From contig QKWP01000026.1 in NCBI GenBank assembly GCA_003550325.1, positions 321,243-385,242 on the forward strand: DNA of 64,000 nucleotides, given 5' to 3'. The notes under the pieces were generated by a model, which was not told where the DNA came from, ran no database searches, and saw only the letters and a list, made by a program, of their open reading frames with translations. Made by a program: the position numbers and the translations under genes. This document shows, one piece after another, positions 46,020-56,556 of the stretch; the stretch's first letter is position 1; the number at the start of each line of letters is the position of its first letter. The DNA is from Gigaspora rosea (Eukaryota > Glomeromycota > Glomeromycetes > Diversisporales > Gigasporaceae).

Positions 46020-46560
46020 CTACTAATGGGTGATAAATTATTGAAAAATAATTTAATCGAAGCATTTAATATGTGCATTAAAATGATGAATATTTATTCA
46101 CTTGAAGATTTAGTAAATTCGTTAAAAATCAAACAAAAAACTGTTGCTCTAAAATTTCGAGAAAAGCTTAAGGAAGTTATAAAAATTTAATTATTGTTTT
46201 AACAAAATTGATTGATATTGAACCAAACAACAAATTTCGAGAAAAAGTCTATTATAGTAGGACCCCGAAGAACTCTGATACAACTCAGAATTTCTATGCA
46301 AAATTTTCTTTTTTAGAATCATCTGAGTTGTATCAGAGTTCTTCAGAGTCCTATTATAGTATTATTTAATAGAAAGATATAATGAAGCAATTATTGATCT
46401 AACAAAATTGATTGATATTGAACCAAACAACAAATTTGCACTAAGATTCCTATATAATCTGATAAGAAAGTAATTATTGATCTAGCAAAATTGCTTGGTA
46501 TTGAATTTAGTAATGACATAGATGAATTATTGAAAAAAATTGATCAAAGCATTTAATATG
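46020..46560 (+). pseudogene. TPR-repeat protein remnant, duplicated and split by a MITE
   Basis: 46371 onward reads ERYNEAIIDLTKLIDIEPNN then KFALRF, a typical tetratricopeptide helix pair. KLIDIEPNNKF also occurs at 46207, immediately before the MITE at 46259-46352. A third, weaker unit near 46468 reads KKVIIDLAKLLGIEFSN. Flanking text GAATTATTGAAAAA...AAGCATTTAATATGTGCAA appears twice (about 46030 and 46523), so a segment was tandemly duplicated. Frames are broken by stops. The parent was probably one of the large TPR families of these fungi. Confidence 0.6.
46259..46352. mobile_element. Minimal MITE of the AGGACCCCGAAG family, 94 bp
   Basis: AGGACCCCGAAGAACTCTGA and its near-complement ending 46352, loop about 30 bp; perfect 8-bp duplication ATTATAGT (46251-46258, 46353-46360). 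Confidence 0.9.
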
Positions 46561-47492
46561 TGCAATAATGTGACAAATATATATATATCTTATACTTACC
46601 TCCTGACAATTAAGTTTGTAAATCTTTAAATAAGCAATAAATAAAAATAAAAATTAAAATATTTTTTAATCTTTTTATGAAATTTGTCTTGATTTTCTTC
46701 CACGCTAAATCTATAATAATAACAAATAGCAGTTTTCTGAATCCCTATAGAATTACCCACCTCAGCAGATTTCACATATTTGGATTGTCATATAATTCGA
46801 TATAGATTTAAATCATTTTATACATAATCGTTAAATAGAAAAATAAGGCGCAAATGATCAATAATGCTATATTCTATTACCTTTATTGCACTTTGTGCTG
46901 TACAAAAAAAATATAGATGTGAGCACAATTGATTCTCCAGTGTAGCATACTATTGCGAAATGTTTTAAAGATTTACTCCATTTTTTTTTTACCTTATATA
47001 GCTTTCACCTTCTTCAAGGAAACTATATACATTGCATATCTTTAATGGATCAGGAGCATTGCCCTTTAAAAATATGTATATAATTCAACTTTCTGGAAAT
47101 GAAACATCATTTATAAAATATTGCTAGTTATACAAAACCTAGTAAATAAACTAATTTTTTGTTCAGCTTTCTCAATTTAATCATTGCTAAGCATATACTT
47201 TGAACATTTCGAATTAAAGAATCTGTCTTAAAGATCCAATTAATGGGTTTTATTCGACACTTTTATGGCTTTATTATGGTTTCTGTTTCCATATATTATC
47301 AATATATAAAAATTTAAGTGGTTGTTAAGACTTAATTTTTCAAATTTTTTTTGGCTATATAATTGTAAATGCTTTATACTTATTGATTTCAACTCTGATA
47401 TTCAAATAAATCAGTTTGCTAACAAAGCTGATGCTACCAACCTTTGCTAAATATAAATGATTCCATCCTTTGCTGTTATAACTTATTCTTCA
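46561..47492. other. AT-rich DNA, nothing recognised
   Basis: No gene or clear repeat. Confidence 0.5.
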
Positions 47493-47500
47493 ACTACAAA

Positions 47501-47694
47501 CAGTGTTTAAAATTCAATTTTATTTTAATATGCAGAAAAACTTAGAAATTCTTGTAAATATAATAAAAAAATCAAAAAATTATGTGCAACACATAATAAA
47601 ATCTGCAGATTTTAAAAATTTTTTGCTTGCGGAATTAACTTCAATCTGAGTTCCGCAGATTCCGCATATAGATTTTAAATACTAACTACAAAGC
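47501..47694. mobile_element. hAT-type MITE, 194 bp
   Basis: Ends CAGTGTTTAAAATTC and (reverse) TAGTATTTAAAATC; perfect 8-bp duplication ACTACAAA (47493-47500, 47695-47702). Interior TCTGCAGATTTT and TTCCGCAGATTCCGC resemble the MITE at 8847-9079. Confidence 0.85.
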
Positions 47695-47751
47695 AGATAT
47701 AAGAACTGGCTAAATAACAATAACCAAGATATTTGCAAGTCAAAATATATT

Positions 47752-48002
47752 ATATGGGGTCTTTGCCTTGAAAATGATCTGATGGGACTATGTAGATCAG
47801 ATCTTATGAATAAAATTAAAATTTCTAGCCATCTAGTAATCCAATTCAAATAAACTTTTTTTTATTTAGTAGAGCTTAGTAAGTTTTACAAAATAAAAAA
47901 AGGTTTATTTAAATTGAATTACTGGGTGGCTAGAAATCTTAATTTTATCCATAAGATCTACATAGTCACGTAAGGTCATTTTCAAGACAAAGACCCCATA
48001 TA
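47752..48002. mobile_element. Fold-back MITE, about 250 bp
   Basis: TATATGGGGTCTTTGCCTTG and its complement at 47983-48002. Arms share ACTATGTAGATC, ATTTCTAGCCA and TTCAAATAAAC over about 115 bp each. Confidence 0.85.
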
Positions 48003-48481
48003 TTTAATAAGGTCTGTTAAATCAACTTTCCTTAATCTATTGTAATATAAAATATACTTAGCTTTGTAAATAGTAATTTAAGTTTTTTTGCTTAAGGGAA
48101 TTCCTTCAAAGATCATAAGGTGTAATTGATCAGTCTGTACTACAACTCCTAAAAATATTGGGATCTAAATGCTGCCAGTTGAAAAAGTACTATTACATTT
48201 CTAGTTGCAGTTTGAGAGTAAAAAAAAGTTTATACATGTACAGTATAATGATTAATACCAATTAACTTATTTGTTACATACTGTATTACTGCATTACTTA
48301 CTGAAATTGTTCTATAAGTTTTTAGGGATACTATTTTATCTATACTGAACTTTTTTTACAGAAGATATACAAAGAGTTAAAGAATATAATAATATGTTTT
48401 AAAAAATTTTATTATATAAAACTACAAGTTGCCAATTGAAGATGTGGTTTTTTATTGTAAGGATTACTTTAAAATTTTTTT

Positions 48482-48992
48482 ATATTGTGTAATCCAGTGA
48501 TCTTCAATCCAATCAAATTGAATGTTCACCATCTTATTTAGGTTTGTTTACTACGGTATAGAGAGGCCAATTTTACTCTGGCAGGTCACGAACAGGTGTC
48601 TTGAGTAACCAGATGAACTACTTTTTACTTGTAAGACAAGGATGCCAAAAATAGTAATAGCATTTATAATGTAACTTTTTCCTTCGTAAATAAAAGTGGT
48701 ATAATCACTAGGCTAATGTTAAAAAAAAATTTTATTGTCTAAGCTTAGCCATTTATATTGTGTAATCCAGTGATCTTTAATCCAATCAATTGAATGTCCA
48801 CCATGCTTATTTAGGTTGTTTAACTACGGTATATAGGGAGGCCAATTTTACTCTGGCAGATCACGGACAGGTGTCTTGAGTAACTGGACAAACTACTTTT
48901 TACTTGTATGATAATGTAACTTTTTCCTTCATAAATAAAAGGTGGATAATCACCAGGCTAATGTTAAAAAAAATTTTATTGCCTAAGGTTAG
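48482..48992. repeat. Tandem duplication, units of about 270 and 237 bp
   Basis: TATTGTGTAATCCAGTGATC starts both units (48483, 48757). They share GGCCAATTTTACTCTGGCAG and ACAGGTGTCTTGAGTAAC. Unit 2 lacks about 30 bp around the unit-1 GGATGCCAAAAATAG. Confidence 0.9.
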
Positions 48993-49284
48993 CCAATAAA
49001 TTTTGGTTAGCTTGGTCAGTTTAGCCAATTTTCTAATTGGGTCTTAATCACATGACCAGATATGTTATATTTATAAGCAAATAACAATAGATTGTTTATA
49101 TACTGAGCCTTATAATATGCCTGACTATAATTTTAAAAATACTTTAAATAAATCTAAAAAAATCAAAATAAATATTAGAATTATCAAAATTATATGATTA
49201 GTAAGTATTTATTTAATAATGTTTTTTTTAATATTTATCTAACTCTATTTTTTTTGTATAAAATTAATTTCTATTACTTCTACC

Positions 49285-49899
49285 AGGACCCCGAATAATC
49301 TATGTGAGGTTATATTTGAGCATCATAGTAAAAATTTTTTTGTTAGCCGTTTTGGTTTGGTATATAAGCTATATTTTATAGATTATAACTTTTATCCATT
49401 TTTAACTTTTTTTGAAATACAATGTTCCCTAAAAAAAAAAAAAAAAAAAATTTTCTTAAAAAAAAAAAAAAAAGTCCCAAAAAAAAAAAAAAAAAACAAA
49501 AAACTGTTCACTAAAAAAAAAAACAGAATGCCCATATCAACCTATTTTTATCACTCTCTTCCTTTTACTCCTCACTCCCTTTTTCTCCTCTTTTCTCTCC
49601 CTTTTCCTCCTCTCTTCCTTTTCCCCCTCTCTCCCTTTTACTCCTCTCTCCCTTTTTTCCTCTCTTCTTTTTACCTGCTGGGTTACTATTATAGCCCAAT
49701 TTTTCATTAGCACATTTCAAATATAAGATTTATAAAAATTACCCCATTAGCATTCTTTCAATATACCTATTTTGCTATTTAACAGGTTTCAAATATAACC
49801 TTTTTCTCCAATACCTACTTTTCAAATATAACTTTTTTGAAAATGGCCCTCCATTAGCTATTTTTCAACTATGATCTCACATAGATTGTTCAGGGTCCT
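49285..49899. mobile_element. MITE of the AGGACCCCGAA family, 615 bp, with simple-sequence core
   Basis: Ends AGGACCCCGAATAATCTATG and (reverse) AGGACCCTGAACAATCTATG; perfect 8-bp duplication CTTCTACC (49277-49284, 49900-49907). The core has A-runs (49431-49530) then CCCTTTTACTCCTCTCTC repeats. The 117-codon frame at 49357-49710 is low complexity. Confidence 0.9.
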
Positions 49900-50739
49900 C
49901 TTCTACCTATACTATTAACAAATCTATTAAAGTATCAATAATATATAAAATAGCAAACTGTGTTTTGAGAGCAATAGTTGGAACTTATACAGATTTGCTC
50001 TGGGTACTGCATAGTTATATAGGATGAATTTTTATGAAAGGATTCAGGTTTATATTAGTTAAAAATTAAAGAAAGTATTTTATATAGATAATTAGGTTAT
50101 ATGTGTTACTTGTATTCAAAAAATCTGTGCCAGGTTATATCAATCACTGTGATATAGATTTTCTAATTCACAAATCAGATTTAAAATTAGATATAATATA
50201 ATATTGGGGTATTACATTGACTATTTAATCAAAACTATATCAGTTACATTGATAATTTTACTATGATCAGATTTTTATTAGTAAAATTAAAGTAATTAAT
50301 TGAATAAAATTTTGCTTTACTTAATTATAAAGAAAAGTGTGAAATTCTAAAAAATTCACATAAATATTGCACTTATTTTTCTGAATTCTTTTGGCTGAAA
50401 ATTTTTATCAAAACTATCTCGAGGTAACTATATTTGATTTTTTGCTAATACTCTAATTAAGTTTCGATTTATATGTTAATATAATTTTTTGCCCTTAATT
50501 AATGAATTTTCAAATATTCTTTAAAGAGATCGCTCAAAACCTATATATTAATTAAAGAAATTGAAACGTAGCTTGATTCTTTGCCTTTATATAAACAACT
50601 AGTGAAAATTTCAAGTTAATATCACATCTTAGTGATAAGTTGAAATATTTTAAAGATCAGTTTTAAATTAATAATATTCGATTAAAAACCTAGTGTAAAT
50701 ATTATATAATCATAATTATAAAACAAAAACTTTCAGCAC

Positions 50740-53700
50740 ATAAAGCAAGTCAAGCATCAGTGAATGCATGAAAAGCTGCTCAGAAAGAAAAAGCAGCTTA
50801 GCAAGAACAAGCTGTTCAGCAAGAAAAACTAATTTAAGATATCAATAATATATTAATCCAAATGGATAATAACAAACTGTAACAGGTTTATCAAATCATT
50901 TTTCAACCTGTTAATAATAAAAAATAAACCAAACAACACTTCACAAACGTTAATTGACAAGGTTAAACAACTATTTGACAATCAATTAAAATCTGCGATC
51001 CATTTATTTGATACAATGCGATACTCTAAAGGGCCAAGTAAGAGGTAATTTCCTTTCACTATTCTTGCAGAATAAGGCTCTAAATTTTATAAATTCATCA
51101 TTATACAAAGTAGGTCAGAATACAGACTCATTAATTCAAAAAAAATTAAATAAATAAGGCACTTCAAAACAAATTATCCAATTAGAACATGCAAATGCCA
51201 AAAAGCGTCATAAAGTTAAACAATTGATAGGAACATTATTACAATATGAACTCAAACAACGCCATCATATATCAAAAGTACATGCTGCGGCTTGAAAACC
51301 ACTACCTATAGATTTTTGAAGTTTGAAAGCAGGCATTCAAGATTCTCATGAAAAATAAACATCAATATACAACCCATTTTATAAACTTAGTCATACAAGC
51401 ATCACAAATTAATAAAATGTCATTTCGAAGTACTATCCAAGTTACGCATTCATTTTTAGATTTTTAATTGGAAAAGATTCATTGATTTCTGCTCAGTCTG
51501 TTATTAGATGGAATAAGAAAATTAGTGAAATTCATGTAACTAAGTTGTTTAATCAAAACAGCTGTCCAGAATATTTCACTTTTGGAATAGCGGATGAATC
51601 GACCCAAGATCAACATAAAATATTTGTATTGTGTGTAATGTTCTGGAACTCCAAAGATAATAAGCCCGATTTTCAAGTATTGGCAATGAAAGATTTAAAT
51701 TCTTGTACAGGAAAGTTAGTTGCACAAGCAATATTTGACATATTTAGTCATTTTAAATTAAATACACAGCAATGCTTTATATGTACTTCAGATAATACTA
51801 ATTATATGAGTAGCAAAGCTAGAGATGTCACAAATGGGATGCGAACTCTTTCCAACTATCACTTGGACCAAATTTCCGATGGAAGAAAACAAAAAGTTTT
51901 TTGTTAGAGTGTGGGTAGAAGTACACAGCACCTACGGTTTCTACAAAGATTAACTATTGCTGCTATCTAGGGACTCCTTTGATATATTCAGTATGCAAGC
52001 CAAAAGCGTTTTGGTACAAGATAACTGGCAGGAGGTGGCGCCCTTGTACGGAAAATTTTGGTGGAGTTATCATTTCCGCTCTGTCAACGAAGTAACCTGT
52101 GACTATATAACGGGAAACAGCAAAAAAATGAGTTTTCCAACAACACTCTCCTGTAAATTTCTTACAAGTGATTCCTTGTATCATCTTTTTCGCCTTCCTG
52201 CCTTTCTTCCAAAATTTTTGATAAAAAGTGGGAATTTGGTTTACCCCCTCCAAAAGATTAGCTGTTTACTTTTCCAAATTCAGATGGACCCAGTAGAATG
52301 CAACCACATGACGTGTTTGTTTACGAATACGATTTTGGTGCTACTCCATATGACATGCTCAATCGATATAGTATAGGTATATTCGAGGTTGATCGTATAG
52401 TCAGAAGAAGATATTAATTAAGGTGTAGCTTTAAAGTAGAGATACACAATAGTTGCATTTGTTATATAATTTTTATTCAACCTACCACGGGTTATAATAG
52501 TGTTTTTCCTTTTCTTTTTTCCATTGGTTTTTGTTTCCTTTTCGTTAGACTAGCTTTCGTGCTTTACCATGTGGTTTTTTTTCTTTTTTGTTTTCCTTTT
52601 CCTTTTTTTCTTTTTTTTTGGTTGTTTTTCTTTTTGTATCTCTCGTTTTCTTGGCTTGATGTTTTTTTATGTTTACTCCCTCTCCTTATTTTGTCCTTAG
52701 TAAATTCCTTGTCAGTTAAAGAAATATGAAGGAGAGAAGAAGCCATTATGGTGTGGCACTTAGGCTAGTTTAACATAGCCTCTAGTTTTTAGCTTGTCTT
52801 CAAATTAGTGCAGCAAGTTGTACTTGGGCACCTTTTACAGCAGCCGGTAATGTCAGATTTGCAAATTAGGAGTAAACAAGTGTATTATGTAGTGATATAC
52901 TTAGTATCTTAATAAAATACTGGCAAAACTGCCTAAGTGAAAAAAAAAAGCTAGAGGTGCAATTTCATTATTTAACCAGTTGAGTAATGCAAACCTGTTT
53001 CGAATTTCATGTGCATTTCATGTTGCACATATTGTAATAAACAATTTTGAAGAGGCTGCATTTGGTAAACTAACTAGTACAGGGTTTTAACAGAAAAAGC
53101 TTCCAGCAAATCTTCTATATTTGGTTTGGGATTTCCACGATGGAAATAATAAGAGTGATAACGATAAGCTGATGGGAATGCAATCTGATTATATTTATAA
53201 ACTTTATAAAAAACGATTAAACTGTCAGTTAACAAAGTATCAGCAACCTATTAGATCAAGATAGCTCTATGAGTTAAAATGTGTGAAGCAATACTTAGAG
53301 CGAGGACATTCATGTCAAATTTACAGAATGGTTTCTATCTCGTTTTAAAACTAGAAAAAATACTCCAAAATCATATATAAGAAAATGTGAATTATTTCAA
53401 AGCTGGCTTCATAATCCTATTTTAAACACACAGGTTAAATTACTAGTCCGTTTTGGAAAAGATTTTTATTACCCAATGTCTAAATTTCCTATGGGCTACA
53501 ACTCTGAATTACAATTCTTATCAATAAACCTTCCTCCTGGTTGATGTGCACACCTAATGCCTGACTTTGTAATTTGTACCATCACAAAACTTAGAAATAT
53601 TGCTGAAGACCCTATTTATTTTTTAGAGAAGAGTTACTTGAATGTCTTGATTCATTAAATGATGATCAACTTGCCAAGCTTATATTAAATTTAGAATGTG

Positions 53701-54331
53701 GTGCACAAAGGCATTAGAGCTTTACCAAAAATGGTCAAATTGCTAGCTACATTTGCCTCTTAGTATTTGTTGATTAGGTGAAAAGACAGGATAGGAATTT
53801 GCACAGAGCTTTGCTCATATTATTTTAGGAACACCTTGGTCCTCAGTACCATCATTGTGAGAATTGTGTTATGCAAAGTTTATCAAGTTAGATAGTGAAT
53901 CTGCAGAATTTAATGATTTCGGGCTATCAGCCACATTACTTGATTCTGAATTTAGTTGTGAATTTCATCAATTGATTCAACGAAAACCTTTAACCCATTT
54001 CCCAAAGATATATGAATTCGTAAAAAATTGAATCTGGTATATTATGGTATACCAACAACAAGGCGAAGGTTTGTTCAATAAGTGGGATCTTAAAACCCAT
54101 CCAAATATGACAAGTAACCTTCAACAATCAAAATTACCGCTTGCAAGTTTACTACTTACTGAAATTAGTTGGAATTCATTAGACTTGACAGAGCTTAAAA
54201 TTAAAAAACGTCAACAGCAAACTGAACTTACAAATAATTCAATTTCGATTAAGAAAAATCTTAATAATAGCGATAGTAATCAGAAAGAAAGTGCTAATAA
54301 ATTGTTTGAAGATTTATTTGGTCGTAAATAG
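50740..54331 (+). pseudogene. hAT-like transposase, decayed and split
   Basis: The N-terminal part has a K/Q/A-rich coiled coil (50745-50830) and IDKVKQLFDNQLKSAIHLFD. The core frame 51482-51827 reads SVIRWNKKISEIHV, FGIADESTQDQHKIFVLC (first acid, DEST) and CFICTSDNTNYMSSKA (second acid, DN). After the insert the frame resumes as RGAISLFNQLSNANLFR, CAFHVAHIVINNFEEAAFGK (Cys/His of the hAT core). A C-terminal frame at 54044-54331 reads SKLPLASLLLTEISWNSLD. Joining across the target duplication restores YMSSKARGAISLFN, so the retroposon hit an open frame. Many TAG/TGA/TAA stops elsewhere. Which hAT clade is uncertain. Confidence 0.6.
51828..52946 (+). mobile_element. Poly(A)-tailed retroposon, 1.1 kb, inside the transposase
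   Basis: Flanking AAAGCTAGAGATG (51815-51827) and AAAGCTAGAGGTG (52947-52959) is a 13-bp target duplication. The insert ends TTAATAAAATACTGGC ... AAAAAAAA, with an AATAAA signal and A tail. It includes a pyrimidine-rich tract (52500-52640) and a 139-codon frame (51957-52376) of unknown meaning. An older copy is at 40841-41740. It is a SINE-like or processed element; no tRNA-like head was found. Confidence 0.8.
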
Positions 54332-54467
54332 GCTTTAATAGCAATAGCCTTATTGTATAGTGATAAATTAATTGATTTGCATTCATGTAATATAAAAAAT
54401 CTGCAATATGATAAATTATATAGTTAACTGACATAGTTTTGATTAAATAGCCGATGTGATACCCCAA

Positions 54468-54968
54468 TATAATATGATCAAAAAATTTTAAACCAAATAT
54501 TTGTTTTATTAAAAATTACTTATTTCTTAAAATTTTGTATAAAAAACAGCCTTTAGTACACTAACAAAAAGTTTTTGTTAAGCAGTTTACTATATAAACT
54601 TTTTATCTAATATATGACTCTAACCCTAGCTCTAATATAAACAAACTTTAAAGAATTTTTGCTGTACTACAAACCTGGTACAGGTTTTTTGCATACATGT
54701 TATCTTCTTAATTATTAACCTGTCTAATTATTTTATTAATTATCTTTTGTTATCCTTTTACTTTATTAATTAAGAACTACTTTTATATATTTATAGTATT
54801 CTTATGCTATATTTGATTTAGTAATAATTACATATTTATTATTAAAATATAATAACTATTAATGAATTACTACAATAAATGTAATTATTAAATATTCTCA
54901 TTATATAATTATGATACAATAATTAGATATTAATAAAATTTTTTGTAACAACTGATTCTAATGATTTT
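54468..54968. other. AT-rich DNA, nothing recognised
   Basis: No gene. Confidence 0.5.
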
Positions 54969-54984
54969 AATAGTGCATATGTTT

Positions 54985-55325
54985 TTTTTTTTTTATGTCA
55001 AAGTTCCCGCTCTGGGTGAGAGTTTATTTAATCAAGCCTGTGGATCAAGGGCTCCTCTTTGGGCACCCCACAATTGAGTTATATTGAATGAGGGTACAAC
55101 TAGATACATGTACAACTTTTGGTTGTCTAATTGAAGTAGTTCGCCTGAAGGTTCTACACTAGCTGCCATACCTACAACCCAACTAGGAGATTGCCTATTT
55201 AAACACTCTGGTCCAAGCTTCGCATGTCAATCCTACTTGTATCTCCAGCACAGCCCTCCGATACATTAGTCAGTTAAAGACAGTTCCGGTTACTAACTAC
55301 ATCCACTTAGAACTAATTTATCCTC
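54985..55325 (-). mobile_element. 5'-truncated SINE, second copy
   Basis: Over about 130 bp it matches the 19196-19911 SINE (GAAGTAGTTCGCCTGAAGGT, TCTACACTAGCTGCCATACC, ATTGCCTATTTAAAC). The poly(A) on the minus strand is the T-run ending at 54994. AATAGTGCATATGTTT (54969-54984) and AATAGTACATATATTT (55326-55341) are the duplication. It lacks the tRNA-like head. Confidence 0.8.
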
Positions 55326-55341
55326 AATAGTACATATATTT

Positions 55342-56550
55342 ATAGTTATATTTTATTATTTTTTGATAGTAACAATTGTTATAAATTATAATGTCAGAAA
55401 AGAAGGCAATTTGTAATATGAAATAATTAAATAGATCTGTTTTAAAAATAATCATTAATAAAAACAAATTTCTACTTTTTATATAATTATAAATAAATTA
55501 TATTTTCTATTTTTGAAAATAAAAATTGATTAACTGATTTTGAAAAAATTGACTAGCTAAACCAAAAATTTTTGGCTTAGCTGACTTTTTTATATTGGCC
55601 AAAATTACTATTCTTATAATAAAGCTAAATCTTATATAAGAACAAATTAATGCATATAATAGCTAAAAAAAAAATTAATAAAAAAATCAAATTTTTGTAA
55701 TTAAAAAAGCTAATTTAAAAAATAACGTATATAACATTTTGAAATAAGAGTAAATTTATTTATTGCATCATGCAATGTGCCTTATATATTACTCTTCCAA
55801 TTAAATTTCAAGATTAGGTGTAATATTACACAATTAAAAAATTTAAAACAAATATTTGTTTGGTTTATGTAATTTAGCGCATATGCATTGTAATGCACCC
55901 ATCAGATAAACCAATCAGATTGTAGGATTAGGTGCAATGTGAAATCAGCGATCTTTTAAAAAATCGCCTATGGCTCATAATTTTGCTTATGAAACTACTC
56001 TTCGTGCTCTAACAAAAAAAATTCCTTGCAAAATTTTACTATAAAACTCTCCCTTCTCACCTACATACTATTCTAACCTCAATCTAACTCTAACTAACAA
56101 AAAAAATAGGTTATTTTGGTTGTTTTGATTTCACATTACACCAAATCATATGAGGTGTGCTAAAGCACACATGCGCAAAAATATTAAATTCTATTTGTTT
56201 TGTCAAAAATTATCTATAACTTAAAATTGAGTATATGAAACTACACTTAGGATTCAAATAAAAAAAATTCCTTGCAAAATTTTACTATAAAACTATCTTG
56301 CCTATATATACAATCTATACCTTACCCTAACCTAATTAATGAAAAAATGGGGTATTTTAATTGTTTTAATTTTATCTGCAGCAGGTGCAACAATATTACA
56401 CGTGTGATGAATAAATTATTTCTTGAAATAATACTATTTATATACTATTTAGTTAAATTCTTATAAAGCAAAATCTTAATTAATGTTGAATTGTAGCCAA
56501 AAGAAACTAAAAAAATAAATTATTTACCAAAATATTTTTAGCAATTAGAA
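55342..56550 (+). mobile_element. Two adjacent MITE cores (about 55926-56140 and 56160-56400)
   Basis: Both carry (T)TTGCTTATGAAACTACTCTT or a variant, then AAAAAAATTCCTTGCAAAAT and a CTAACCTCAATCTAAC-like stretch, the same asymmetric core as 5643, 10900 and 57269. AGGTGTGCTAAAGCACAC lies between them. The rest of the interval is plain AT-rich DNA. Confidence 0.55.
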
Positions 56551-56556
56551 TACTGT

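Larger units (their letters stand above)
50204..54467 (+). mobile_element. hAT-like DNA transposon, 4.26 kb, interrupted by a retroposon
   Basis: TIRs of about 45 bp: TTGGGGTATTACATTGACTA at 50204 and (reverse, ending 54467) TTGGGGTATCACATCGGCTA, continuing TTTAATCAAAACTAT. The flanks TATAATA (50197-50203, 54468-54474) are a 7-bp duplication. It carries one decayed transposase gene. Without the 1.1-kb insert it would be about 3.1 kb. Confidence 0.8.

Noticed and set aside
49357..49710. 117-residue frame rich in lysine and proline/phenylalanine
   Set aside because: It translates A-runs and CT-rich simple sequence within a MITE.
51957..52376. 139-residue frame inside the retroposon as a gene
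   Set aside because: The homologous copy at 40.9-41.3 kb does not keep the frame, and no domain is recognised.
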